From Anaeromyces robustus (lineage: Eukaryota; Neocallimastigomycota; Neocallimastigomycetes; Neocallimastigales; Neocallimastigaceae), in assembly GCA_002104895.1 (NCBI GenBank), contig MCFG01000001.1:107501-171500 (forward strand): a DNA stretch of 64,000 nucleotides, read 5' to 3'. A program made the position numbers and the translations under genes. The notes below the pieces were generated by a model. That model made no database searches. It worked only from the letters and a program-made list of their open reading frames with translations, and was not told the DNA's origin. Of the stretch, positions 1 through 10,949 are shown piece after piece. Each line of letters opens with the position of its first letter. Position 1 is the stretch's first letter.

Positions 1-1242
1 TATATTTTATTTTAATTTTTTTTTATTCTAAGTAATCATAAATATTATTTTTAAACTTTTTTTTGTGCTTTTTTTATTATATTATCATTTGCTTTATTTG
101 TGTAATTATAATAAAACTTTTTTTTTTCAATAAAATTTTTCATTTGAAAATTAATTAATATTTAGAATATTCTTTTTTTCTAAATTTTATTTATTGTTAT
201 AAAAACCTTTATAATTAATAATTTTTAATTTAAAAATATATGAATAATCATATATGAAACATATTAAATAATTATAAACAATAATAATAATTAAATTAAT
301 TCTTAGATATAATTGTACAATAGAATTTTATTTATTAAGATTTATTATATCATTTATGATATTGAATAATAGTATTATGATTTATTAATTTATTTATATA
401 TTAATATTTATCCTAAATTCTATATTAAATATTAAAAATTATTTAATTTATTATATTTTAATGTTTTTATTTTTCTTCCCTTTTCTTAATATTAATATGT
501 TTTTGTGTACTAAATATGGATATTTTTTCAATAAAAAAAAAAAAAAAAAACTATTATATTAATTTATTAATTTATTTATTGGTATATTTATTCATATATT
601 TAATATTTATTTATATTTATTTCTTTATTATTTATTTATTCATTTATATTTTTATTATTAATTTTGTATCATTTTTTTTAAAATTTTAAAGTTTTTATCT
701 ATTTAGTTACGATTTATTTCTTTTAAAAATTTTTATTTTTTTATATAAACACAAACTTTTTTTTAAAAAAAAAAATAAAAAAAAATTTTAAAATAAAAAA
801 AAAATTTAAAATAAAATAAAAAAAAAAAAAAAAAAGAAAAAAAAATATAGAGGAGTTATACATAAAGAAAGTAAGTAATATCAAATTGTATATTTCTTTT
901 TTTTTTCTTTACATTACTTTAAATATACTTTATATAAATAAAATAAAAAAATCCAATAAAATATAAAATAAATTTTACTTTTTAAATTTTACATTCAATT
1001 TTATTTTTATATAAATTTAAAAATGATTAATTTTTTTTAAATTGAATTTTAAAAATTTAATAAAAATGATTTAAATTTTTAAAATTCAATTTAAAAAAAT
1101 TAAAGAATTTATTATAATTAAAATACATATATAATATTAAAATTGATATTATTTTATTTAAATAATTAATACTAAAACTAAATATTTTTATTAATTTAAA
1201 TTATAATTCAATTTTAAAACAAAAGGTATATATTATATAAAG
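1..1242. other. AT-rich intergenic DNA, no gene seen
   Basis: No frame has coding character. It holds A and T homopolymers, with A-rich stretches around 530-550 and 755-845. The last 200 bases lead to the gene at 1243, but the TATA-GAAAAGTTC-CACACA block found ahead of its paralogues is not recognisable here. Confidence 0.7.
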
Positions 1243-2016
1243 ATGAATTTCAAAAGTTTATTAGGTTTCACAATTTTAGCTATATTGAATATTGCTAATG
1301 CTGTTCCAGTTGCTACTATTAGTGAATATAGTAAGAGATCTGATAATGTAACTCGTTCAACAAAATCTCTTCCTGCTGGATATTCCAATGCTTATATAAA
1401 ATCCAAAGCCTGTAAAGAAAAATCTGGAATTCCAATTATGAAAACAGATTTAGATAACAATACTGAATATGCTTGTTTAGTTAAATATATTGAAGGTGAT
1501 GAAAATAGTGAAATTAATCCAGAAAATTCATACTGTTTCCTTAATGGTAATGATATTCTTTGTGTTGATAATAAATTAAGTAGCACTAAATATTGTGATA
1601 AGAGTGGATCAACTTACGGTTCATCTGATATGTCTTGTTTATCCAGTATTTATGAATTATCTGGAGAAATAGTATTAGATAGACCTGCTGTAAGTTATCC
1701 ATCAATGGAAAAATTTGCTGTTACTCCAAGACAAGATCAATATGATTGTAAAATGAAAGGAGGTATAGTTGTTACTTATCAAGTTATCTACCAATATATG
1801 TGTTTCCTTCCAATTGAAAACTTTGAAAATGAAAGTAATGAATCTTTAGAAGATATTTACTGTGCAACTCTTAATGGTAAACGTTATTGTTACGATGATA
1901 ACCTTAGTCGTTCTGGTTATTGTGACAATAAGAAAAGTTATTATAACTATGATGCTTGTAAATATATTCTTGATATATACTGTTCTAATGAAGGCATAAC
2001 TCTTGAAGATTATTAA
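1243..2016 (+). CDS. Secreted cysteine-rich protein, duplicated six-cysteine module (paralogue 1)
   Basis: A 257-residue protein of a family I do not recognise. Residues 1-20 form a signal peptide (MNFK start, hydrophobic core, cut after the Ala of NANA). After a short Ser/Thr linker come two copies of one module: K-x-C-x-E/K-K-S/G-G-I, then C-L/F, Y-C-x-x-L-N-G, C-V/Y-D, Y-C-D and a final C about 10-15 residues on. A segment with R-P-x-x-S-Y-P joins them, and the end is I-T-L-E-D. It is about 50-60% similar by eye to the proteins at 10950 and 16236. Codons are more AT-rich than in those two and the shared promoter block is absent, suggesting weaker expression. The even cysteine number suggests disulfides. 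Extracellular location is inferred; function is unknown. Confidence 0.85.
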   Translation: MNFKSLLGFTILAILNIANAVPVATISEYSKRSDNVTRSTKSLPAGYSNAYIKSKACKEKSGIPIMKTDLDNNTEYACLVKYIEGDENSEINPENSYCFLNGNDILCVDNKLSSTKYCDKSGSTYGSSDMSCLSSIYELSGEIVLDRPAVSYPSMEKFAVTPRQDQYDCKMKGGIVVTYQVIYQYMCFLPIENFENESNESLEDIYCATLNGKRYCYDDNLSRSGYCDNKKSYYNYDACKYILDIYCSNEGITLEDY

Positions 2017-2638
2017 TCAATTTTATAAAATAAAATTAATTATAAAGTAATTTTATCTTATAAAATTAAAATAAAAGATATTATCTAATTTCAATATTTT
2101 ATTAAATATTAAACTATATATATTAGGACAAATGTCCTAAAAAACAAAAAAAATTAAAAAAATTAGTATATATATAAAAAAATAAAAAAAAATAAAAAAT
2201 TAAAAATATATATATAGAAATAATAAAAAAAAAATCAAAAAAATCAAAAAAAAAAAAAAAAAAAAAAAAAATAGAAATAAATATAGAAATAAATAGAATT
2301 AATATAGATTTAGAAATAATATAAATATATAATATATAAAAAATAAAATAAAATAAAATAAAAAAAAATAAATTATAAATAAAAATAATTATAATAATAT
2401 AATGTATTTTTTTTTTTTTTGATATATAATATTATTCAATAATTTTTTTATGACTTTTAATTATTCTTATATATAATATATTTATTAAATTATATTTTAA
2501 TATTTAATATTTTATTTATTAAAAATACAATTAATAAATATATAAATAAAGAAAAAATATATATATATATATAAATATTAAAATATAATATAAAATAATT
2601 ATTCGGAAAAATATCAAATTTTATTATACTAATAAAAT
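2017..2638. other. AT-rich intergenic DNA with A-runs
   Basis: No gene is seen. The 3' flank of the preceding gene contains A-rich runs, notably near 2241-2271, and AT dinucleotides. It ends in the left copy of the LINE target-site duplication (2623-2638). Confidence 0.6.
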
Positions 2639-3484
2639 ATGTTGTTCATGTTGTTTCCATTGTGACAGTTATCAGAGAATTGATCATTGGTTTATAAATT
2701 GTTTCTTATTTAAAAATCTTCGTATTGATCACTTCTCTGATCTAGATAGAAATTTTTTTTATTTTTTAGATAGTCTTTTTAATAGTTTAGTTAGGACCAG
2801 TAATAACCCTAGTGTAGATAATAGAATTAATAGTATTGTTAAGGGTTATAAAAATAGTAATAATATGAGGATTAATAGTATTAGTAATATAGATATATTA
2901 GGTAATAAAAAAATAGTTAATAGGTATAGTATTTATATTTTTTTAATTGGTGGAAGAGATTATGGTTTTAGTGATAGAATTAACAATAGTCCATACAAAA
3001 TGGAATGGGAATGTTTGTTTAAGTGTCAGACTGAATCTGGTACTTATTCAAAATCCCCATTCTTGTTGCGATCTGCGGCTCTATTGAATGATATCATGCC
3101 TGTTGTCTGTAAAAGACAACATATATTGTTCAATAAATTTAAAATCAACCTCTCCAGGAACGTCAATGCTGATAACACAGTAGGACAGCCTAGTAGGGCA
3201 AATGCCGATCCTATTTCCGACCCTAGTGGAATAGGATAGATCAATTTTACTTTAATTCTATATTTAGAATTAAGGGCTTGTATGGATTTATTGTTTTTAA
3301 ATATTATTATACTATTTTTTTTCCCTCCAGTATTATTTATTATTATCTATAATATATTACTGGTTTTTATTTTTTTTTAGTAGTATCATTTTTTTTTCAT
3401 TATGTGTTTTTTTTATGATTCATGTATTTTAATATTTAAATTCAATAAAAGTGACGTACAAATTGTGTGCCATAAAAAAAAAAA
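2639..3484 (+). mobile_element. 5'-truncated LINE (non-LTR retrotransposon) copy with A tail and target-site duplication
   Basis: The insert is flanked by a 16-bp direct repeat with one mismatch: ATTATACTAATAAAAT at 2623-2638 and ATTATACTAATGAAAT at 3485-3500. The right copy follows directly on a poly(A) tail, and the insert starts abruptly at 2639. This is the hallmark of target-primed reverse transcription. An open frame runs from 2640 to 3239, followed by a 3' UTR of about 240 bases with a near-terminal AATAAA-like stretch (TTCAATAAAAG). A homologous, more decayed copy lies in inverted orientation at 50499-52110. The near-identical flanking repeat and the unbroken frame suggest a fairly young insertion. 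Confidence 0.85.
2640..3239 (+). pseudogene. C-terminal end of LINE ORF2 with CCHC finger
   Basis: About 199 residues are open from the truncation point. They begin with cysteine pairs and a C-x2-C-x7-H-x4-C motif (CFHC...IDHWFINC). This resembles the zinc-knuckle type motif found behind the reverse transcriptase domain of many LINEs. The rest carries IGGRDYGF, a segment around SPFLLRSAALLN, and an end rich in Asn, Pro and Asp. The reverse transcriptase and endonuclease domains are absent because of 5' truncation. The Met at 2865 is only an internal codon. The homologous copy at 50.5-52.1 kb retains reverse transcriptase-like sequence upstream of the same region, which supports the assignment. 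Confidence 0.75.
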
Positions 3485-3535
3485 ATTATACTAATGAAAT
3501 TTCCTTTACTCCAGACATTTATAAGAACTTTTTAG

Positions 3536-3538
<3 letters not shown>

Positions 3539-3579
<41 letters not shown>
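3539..3579. repeat. 41-base poly(A) run
   Basis: An uninterrupted A tract 39 bases beyond the LINE target-site duplication. It may be simple slippage or the tail of a second retrotransposed piece. No body of a second element was recognised. Confidence 0.8.
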
Positions 3580-3581
<2 letters not shown>

Positions 3582-3960
3582 TCATGATTTTAATAATTTT
3601 TTTTGGTGAATATATCAAAGCAAGATGATAATCTTTGTTTTAATGAAAAATAAAAAGATTTTGTAGTTAAACAAAAAAAACTAGAATAATATGATAAATA
3701 TTAAAAAATAAAAAAGAATACAACATTCAAAATATTGTAAAGAAGTAATAATTTGTAGTATAATTAATGTCATAAATTTAGTTTACATAATTAATATATT
3801 TTTATAAAATATTATTTATTATTATTACTATTTTTCATTTATTTATTAATATAATTGTCTAAACAATAATAATATTTTTTTTTATTATGTGTATTACTTT
3901 CTTTTAATAAATGAAATAAAAATGTATTATTTAAATTGTTATTATAATTACTAATTGAAA

Positions 3961-4175
<215 letters not shown>

Positions 4176-5722
4176 TATGAATTAGATAATAAATTAAAAT
4201 AATTTTTAAATATAATCAATGAAATTTTATAATACTTTTTTATTTCACTTTTTCATTTGAGAAATTTTTAATATGTAGATAAATTAATATATATTTGAAA
4301 TATTACCAAACAAAAAAAAAATATTACCATATAATAAATACATAGTACATAGTATTATTAATATTTTCCCCAATAATATATTTTTTATTAAATATATTTT
4401 CCTATAATATATATATATATATATTTTTTTTAATTATTAACGATTTAGTATTTTTTTTAATGAAGTAATTGAAATTATAATTATTTATTCTTATTTGAAA
4501 TTAAAAATTATTAATTTATTAGTTAGTTTAAATATTTATTTGAATTATTAATATTTAATATTTATAAGTTGTATATATTGTTTATTAATTCAAATAATTT
4601 ATTACAATTAAATAAATCTTATATAATATTATAATAAATATATTATTATGAAATGTATTATTCATATATAATTATTCTAAATTTATTATATTTTAGACTT
4701 ATAAAGGATTATATAAAATAAAATAAAATAAAATAAAATAAAATAAAATAAAATAAAAAAAAGGCTTTACATTATTAATTAATACATCATATTTAGTGTA
4801 TGATTAAATTAATTGTTTTTATACCAAATTATTTTATACCAAAGTAAGATTTGTTTATGTAGATATAAAAAAAAATATAAATAGATTATATATAATAATA
4901 TATAATGCAGTATAATATAATAAAATATTATGTAATATTATTATAAAATAAATTTAAAATTAAAAAAAAAAATTTAAAAAAAAAGATAGTTAAATAAATT
5001 CGTAATTCATGAAAAGTATTAGTCTATTTGTTTACTGTATAATAATTGTACCATGTTTTTATTATATTGATTTTATTAATATAAGAATTCCTAAAACTAT
5101 AAATTAATATATTACAATGTGTTAAAAATTTAAATTCAATATAACGAATATGTTTTAAAAATTTAAAAATAAGTATAATGGAAAATTTAAAATAATTGCA
5201 ATTACTTATTTGAGTTCTTTTTTTTAAAAGGAACAACCAATCAATACTAAAAAAATAAGACAAAAAAAGAAAAATAAAAAAAAAATTAAAAATAAAAAAT
5301 ATATATATATTATTTATATATATATATTTTTTTATATATTAAAATTAAATTTTAAAAATTATATATTAATAATATATTCCATATCAAAAATTATTATATA
5401 ACTATGGTAACACAAATAAACTTTAAATTAGCAATATTATAAAATTATTTCTAATATAAAATTTCATAATTAAAAAAAAAATTATTTCAAATATAAAATT
5501 TTTAATTAATTAATATTAATTAATATATTATTATAATATATAATGAATTATATCAAAATAATAATAACAATTTAATGTACATAAGTATATGTTTTATTAT
5601 ATAATTTTTTTTATTATGTACAATTTTTTTTCTATTAAATATCAATATTTATTATTACTTTTATAACTATTATTATTAGTTTAATACTTATGGTTTAATT
5701 ATTATTTTATATCATGTAAAAA

Positions 5723-5772
5723 TATATAAAGTGAGAAAAAAGTTCCTTTTTTTTTTTTTTTAATCACACATC
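5723..5772 (+). promoter_or_regulatory. Core promoter block of the ZinT gene (TATA, AAAAGTTC, T tract, CACACA)
   Basis: TATATAAA at 5723-5730 is followed by GAGAAAAAAGTTCC, a T tract and TAATCACACATCA, 53 bases before the start codon. The same order occurs upstream of the genes at 10950 and 16236. A TATA box with the CACACA near the transcription start is the natural reading. The start site itself is inferred. Confidence 0.6.
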
Positions 5773-5825
5773 AGTTATTTCTCATTTTTTATTATATAAT
5801 TTAAGACAAATATTTTTTTTAAAAA

Positions 5826-8800
5826 ATGAGATTTGGATTTATTAGTAGTTTATTGTTAACTGCAAGTGCTGCATTTGCACATTCTTCAGGATGTGCTCAA
5901 GAATTATCAAAGTATAATACTTGTATCTCTGCTATAGATACAAAATTATTAAATTCTAATAATGATTCGGATATTAAAACTATGTGTTCTAAATTTAATA
6001 GTAATGATTGTAAAAAATTTTTAAAAGATGTTTTATTAACTACTACTAGTTGTGATATTAAAAATAATCATGAAAAACAAGATGCTTTAACTATATTTAA
6101 TTTAAGAATTGCCTATTTAAAGTATTGTGCTACAGATAATTCAGGTACTATATGCCCCGTATCAAGACATTTAGTAGAAGATATGAATGAACACACTCAT
6201 GATGAACACACTCATGATGAACACACTCATGAGAATACTGAAGTAAATAATGAGCATACACATGATGAACACACTCATGATGAACACACTCATGAGAATA
6301 CTGAAGTAAATAATGAACATAACCATGAAAAAGAAGACAAAAATGAACATAATCACAATCATCAAAATACTGGAACATTTACAGAAGCTGATATCAAACC
6401 AAGAGAACTTTCTGAATTTAATGGAAAATATCAATCTGTTTATCCAGATTATTTGACTGGTGATTTAGTAGATTATGTTGTTCAACAAGCTGAAAAGAAA
6501 AATACCACATTCGTTGAACAAAATAAAGAAATTAACATGAAATGGAATTGTGGTGTTAAATACTTCGAAGTCAATGGTAATAAAATTACTTTTATTTATG
6601 ATGATGATAAAGAAGAATCTGCTGAATACACTTATGCTGGTTTTGGAATAAAGAAAAATGATAAAGGAGAAATTTCAACTACTCGTTACAAATTTGAAAC
6701 TACAAGTAAGAATGCACCAAAATATGTAATGCTTAATGATCATTGTCATGAACCATCAGATGAACCAATCACTCATCTTCATTTACATTTTGGTAATGAA
6801 AGTTTTGATGAATTAATGAATTCTAAGATAATTTCTTTCTTTGTTAATGCTAATTATACATCAGAAGAAACACGTGAAGTACTTTTAGGACATGATGGAT
6901 ATGATCCAACACTTCCAGATGGAGAAGAAGTTTCTACTTTTGATGATGAAGATGTTAAAGATAGAACACTTAGTAATTGGAACGGTGAATGGAAATCACC
7001 ATATAAATATCTTCTTAATGGAGAATTAGATGAAGTATTTGAAATTAAATCAAAAGATGGAAAAAAGACAGCTAAAGAATATAAAGAATATTATGAAAAA
7101 AGATACAAAACAGATATTGATTCAGTTTCAATTAATAATAATGAAGTTACATTTATTTATGATGATGGAAAAACAAAAATTGCCAAATATCAATATACTG
7201 GATATTATATTCAAAAATGGTCTAGTGGAACCAAAGCTGCTATGTATAGATTCGAAAATATCGATAAAAAATCCGATGCCCCACTTTTTATTGAAATAAA
7301 TGATCATATGATTAAGAGAGCAAAATCAGTTCATTTCCATCTTAGATATACTAATACTAAATGGGATGATATTGATGCAGAAAATAGTTGGCCAACATTC
7401 TTCCCAAATGAAGATTCTATTGAAGATATAATTGATAAACTTACTGAAAAAGAACATTCACATAAAAATGAAGAAAAAGAAGATAAAAATGAACACAATC
7501 ATAATCATCAAAGTACTGGAACATTTACAGAAGCTGATATCAAACCAAGAGAACTTTCTGAATTTAATGGAAAATATCAATCTGTTTATCCATATTATTT
7601 AACTGGTGATTTAGTAGATTATGTTGTTCAACAAGCTGAAAAGAAAAATACCACATTCGTTGAACAAAATAAAGAAATTAACATGAAATGGAATTGTGGT
7701 GTTAAATACTTTGAAGTCAATGATGATAAAATTACTTTTATTTATGATGATGATAAAGAAGAATCTGCTGAATATACTTATGCTGGTTTTGGAATAAAGA
7801 AAAACGATAAAGGAGAAATTTCAACTACTCGTTATAAATTTGAAACTACAAGTAAGAATGCACCAAAATATGTAATGCTTAATGATCATTGTCATGAACC
7901 ATCAGATGAACCAATCACTCATCTTCATTTACATTTTGGTAATGAAAGTTTTGATGAATTAATGAATTCTAAGATAATTTCTTTCTTTGTTAATGCTAAT
8001 TATACATCAGAAGAAACACGTGAAGTACTTTTAGGACATGATGGATATGATCCAACACTTCCAGATGGAGAAGAAGTTTCTACTTTTGATGATGATGAAG
8101 TTAAAGATAGAACACTTAGTAATTGGAATGGAAAATGGAAATCACCATATAAATATCTTCTTAATGGAGAATTAGATGAAGTATTTGAAATTAAATCAAA
8201 AGATGGTAAAAAGACAGCTAAAGAATATAAAGAATATTATGAAAAAGGATATAAAACAGATATTGATTCAGTTTCAATTAAAAACAATAATGTTATATTT
8301 ACTTATGATGATGGAAAAACAAAGATTGCAAAATATCAATATACTGGATATTATATTCAAAAATGGTCTAGTGGAACCAAAGCTGCTATGTATAGATTCG
8401 AAAATATTGATAAAGAATCCGATGCTCCACTTTATATTGAAATAAATGATCATATGATTAAAAGAGGAAAATCAGTTCATTTCCATCTTAGATATACTAA
8501 TACTAAATGGGATGATATTGATGCAGAAAATAATTGGCCAACATTCTTCCCAAATGAAGATTCTATTGAAGATATAATTGATAAACTTACTGAAAAAGAA
8601 CATTCACATAAAAACGAAGAAAAAGAAGATAAGAATGAACATAATCATAATGCCGAAGAAAATGAAAATGAAAATGAACATGAACATGAACAAGAAAATG
8701 AACAAGAAAAAGAAAAAGAAAAAGAAAGTGGACATGAACATGAACATGAACATGAACATGAAAATGAACAAGAAAGTGAAAATAATAATGTTGAAGAAGA

Positions 8801-9146
8801 AAGTCAAGATGATAATGATGATATAATATCTGATGAAATTAATAAAATGGTTAATGATAATAATGAAATTAATGAAGATGAACATGAACATGCTTTCTAT
8901 CATGATTTAATAGATGATTGTCATATTTTAGAATGTAATCAACGTTTTATAGTATTAGCTGAACTTTTAAAATTAACTGATAACGCTGAAGCAGAAGAAT
9001 TTGAAGAATTTGTAAAGTATTATCAAAAAAATAATTGTGATGCTCTTCAAAAATTAATTGAAGTAAATAGTGGATCTGACTCTATTATGAAAATAACATT
9101 TTCATTAATTTTAACTTTATTATTATCACTTATTTATTTATTTTAA
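5826..9146 (+). CDS. Secreted, GPI-anchored-type protein with four ZinT zinc-binding domains and His-rich linkers
   Basis: 1106 residues. Residues 1-18 are a signal peptide (cut after AFA). Residues 23-110 form a six- to seven-cysteine module like the repeats of the subtilases in this window. Residues 122-178 are His-rich EHTHD repeats. Four ZinT domains follow at about 191-343, 377-541, 573-725 and 759-923. Domains 1 and 3 carry NDHCHE and HLHLHFG; domains 2 and 4 carry NDHMIK, HFHLRY and a WPTFFP end, matching the end of bacterial ZinT (single domain, about 190 residues, periplasmic zinc binding). An acidic EHEHEHE linker, a short cysteine segment and a hydrophobic tail after SGSDS suggest a GPI signal. 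The role is likely extracellular zinc or other divalent-metal binding. The domain family is normally bacterial, so acquisition from bacteria and later duplication is inferred. Confidence 0.88.
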   Translation: MRFGFISSLLLTASAAFAHSSGCAQELSKYNTCISAIDTKLLNSNNDSDIKTMCSKFNSNDCKKFLKDVLLTTTSCDIKNNHEKQDALTIFNLRIAYLKYCATDNSGTICPVSRHLVEDMNEHTHDEHTHDEHTHENTEVNNEHTHDEHTHDEHTHENTEVNNEHNHEKEDKNEHNHNHQNTGTFTEADIKPRELSEFNGKYQSVYPDYLTGDLVDYVVQQAEKKNTTFVEQNKEINMKWNCGVKYFEVNGNKITFIYDDDKEESAEYTYAGFGIKKNDKGEISTTRYKFETTSKNAPKYVMLNDHCHEPSDEPITHLHLHFGNESFDELMNSKIISFFVNANYTSEETREVLLGHDGYDPTLPDGEEVSTFDDEDVKDRTLSNWNGEWKSPYKYLLNGELDEVFEIKSKDGKKTAKEYKEYYEKRYKTDIDSVSINNNEVTFIYDDGKTKIAKYQYTGYYIQKWSSGTKAAMYRFENIDKKSDAPLFIEINDHMIKRAKSVHFHLRYTNTKWDDIDAENSWPTFFPNEDSIEDIIDKLTEKEHSHKNEEKEDKNEHNHNHQSTGTFTEADIKPRELSEFNGKYQSVYPYYLTGDLVDYVVQQAEKKNTTFVEQNKEINMKWNCGVKYFEVNDDKITFIYDDDKEESAEYTYAGFGIKKNDKGEISTTRYKFETTSKNAPKYVMLNDHCHEPSDEPITHLHLHFGNESFDELMNSKIISFFVNANYTSEETREVLLGHDGYDPTLPDGEEVSTFDDDEVKDRTLSNWNGKWKSPYKYLLNGELDEVFEIKSKDGKKTAKEYKEYYEKGYKTDIDSVSIKNNNVIFTYDDGKTKIAKYQYTGYYIQKWSSGTKAAMYRFENIDKESDAPLYIEINDHMIKRGKSVHFHLRYTNTKWDDIDAENNWPTFFPNEDSIEDIIDKLTEKEHSHKNEEKEDKNEHNHNAEENENENEHEHEQENEQEKEKEKESGHEHEHEHEHENEQESENNNVEEESQDDNDDIISDEINKMVNDNNEINEDEHEHAFYHDLIDDCHILECNQRFIVLAELLKLTDNAEAEEFEEFVKYYQKNNCDALQKLIEVNSGSDSIMKITFSLILTLLLSLIYLF
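6350..8640 (+). repeat. Tandem 1146-bp duplication inside the ZinT gene
   Basis: The block encoding a ZinT pair plus linker (about 6350-7494) is repeated at about 7495-8640 with an offset of 1146 bases (382 codons, in frame). The copies differ mostly at scattered silent sites and a few residues, so the duplication is recent relative to the much more diverged first and second domain of each pair. Confidence 0.9.
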
Positions 9147-9357
9147 ACAAATTATATAGAATAATATATAAACATTAAATTAATTTTGTTTTTCTAAAAA
9201 TTTAATTATTTAACAAAAAGTTTTATTTAAAATTTTTTAATATATTTTAATTATAAAAAAAAAAAATAATAAAAAAAAACTAAATAAATAAATAAAAAAA
9301 TTACTAAATAAATAAAAAAAATAAATAAATAGTATTATATAAATAAATAGATAAATA

Positions 9358-9392
<35 letters not shown>

Positions 9393-10754
9393 AATACAAA
9401 CAAAAATAAAAATACAAATACATATAATATTATAAAATAATTATTTTTTGTGTTAAATTTTAATATTTTCTTATTAACCATTATTTGTTTTTTTTTTCTT
9501 CCATTTTTCTATTTTTCTATTTATTTAATTGTGGATTAAAGATATGAATAAAATTTTCTTTTTTCATTTTTTTTCTTTTTTATAAATTAATATAATTAAT
9601 AAAAAAAAAAATGTTATCAAAACTTTATAATTTATAAATATTAAAAATTTTTAATTTTACAAATATAAAATATTGTTCTTTTATTTAATTTAAAATTATA
9701 ATAATTATTTTTATGCTTTTATTTATTTATTTATTATTTTTTTTTAAAAAAAAAAAACATTTTATTAATATTTTATTATATTATATATTATTTTAAAATA
9801 TTTTATTATTATTTATATTTAATTTATAATACATAAAATTATAAAATTAGTATGTTAAATAAAAGAAAAATAATTTCTTTATCATTTATTATATTTATTA
9901 TTATTTATTATATTTATTATTATTTAATATCATATATACATATATATTTTAAATGTTTTAATAACTTTTTATAATAAATAAAGAACATGGAAGTGTAGTC
10001 TCTTCCTTTAGTCTAAAATATATATATATAATAAAAGTGATAATATGAAGTAAGAATATAAATAATAGATACCAATTTATTGTTTATTTTATGAATTATT
10101 ATGAATTATCATTAAAAGAATTTCTATTATATATAGGTTACACAATAAATATAGAAATAATAAACTTTTTTCTTGTATTCATAAATAAGAAAATAAAAGC
10201 CACAAAAAAGCCAAAAAATCATTAAGATTAATAATATACAGAATTTAAAATAAAATAATAGTAAATTATGAAATTTAAGTATTGTTTTATTATAAAATGA
10301 TTTTTCTTTTTTTTTTTTTTTTTATTTTTTTAAAAAAAAAAATATTTATTTCAATTTTAAAATTAAATAATACAAAGTTAATGTAATAAAAATTTGGTTT
10401 TCATTTCATATTTTTTTTATATTGTTTTTATATTGAATTGTTTTTATTTTTATTTTTTTTTTTTTAAAATTATTAATCTATTATGAAATATAAATTTTAA
10501 AACAGCCAATTTCCTAATAAAGATAAATTAAAATAGTAAAATAATAAAAAATTTTATTATTGAATTTTCTGTATTTTTTTTGTTTCCCAAATTTTTTTTT
10601 TTTTTATTTTAAGTGAACTTTACAAAAAAATAAAATAAAATTTGTAATTATAGTATAATTAATATTTATTATATTGATTATAACATAAATTGATATTGTA
10701 ATTTTTATATTTTTATTTCAATATTATTTATTATTGTTAATTTCAAAGAATGAG
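9147..10754. other. AT-rich intergenic DNA, no gene seen
   Basis: The 3' flank of the ZinT gene and 5' flank of the next gene. It contains an AAAT array near 9358-9394 and many homopolymers. No supported coding frame. Confidence 0.7.
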
Positions 10755-10803
10755 TATAAATATCAATGAAAAGTTCGATCTTTTTTTTGTTCTTCACACA
10801 AAT
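10755..10803 (+). promoter_or_regulatory. Core promoter block of paralogue 2
   Basis: TATAAATA at 10755-10762, then CAATGAAAAGTTCGATC, a T tract and TTCTTCACACAAAT. It matches the block upstream of 16236 almost base for base and the ZinT promoter in order of elements. It lies 195 bases before the ATG. The leader after it is also conserved with that of paralogue 3, including GCATATTATT just before the start. Confidence 0.7.
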
Positions 10804-10949
10804 TTAAAAATAAAAAATACATAAATTATTTTAATAATAATAAAAAATTTTAAATATTATTATTATTTAAAAAAAATAAAAAATAAAAAAAATAATTTAA
10901 TTTAATTTAATTTAATAAAAAAGCATATTATTCAAAAAAATAAACAAAA

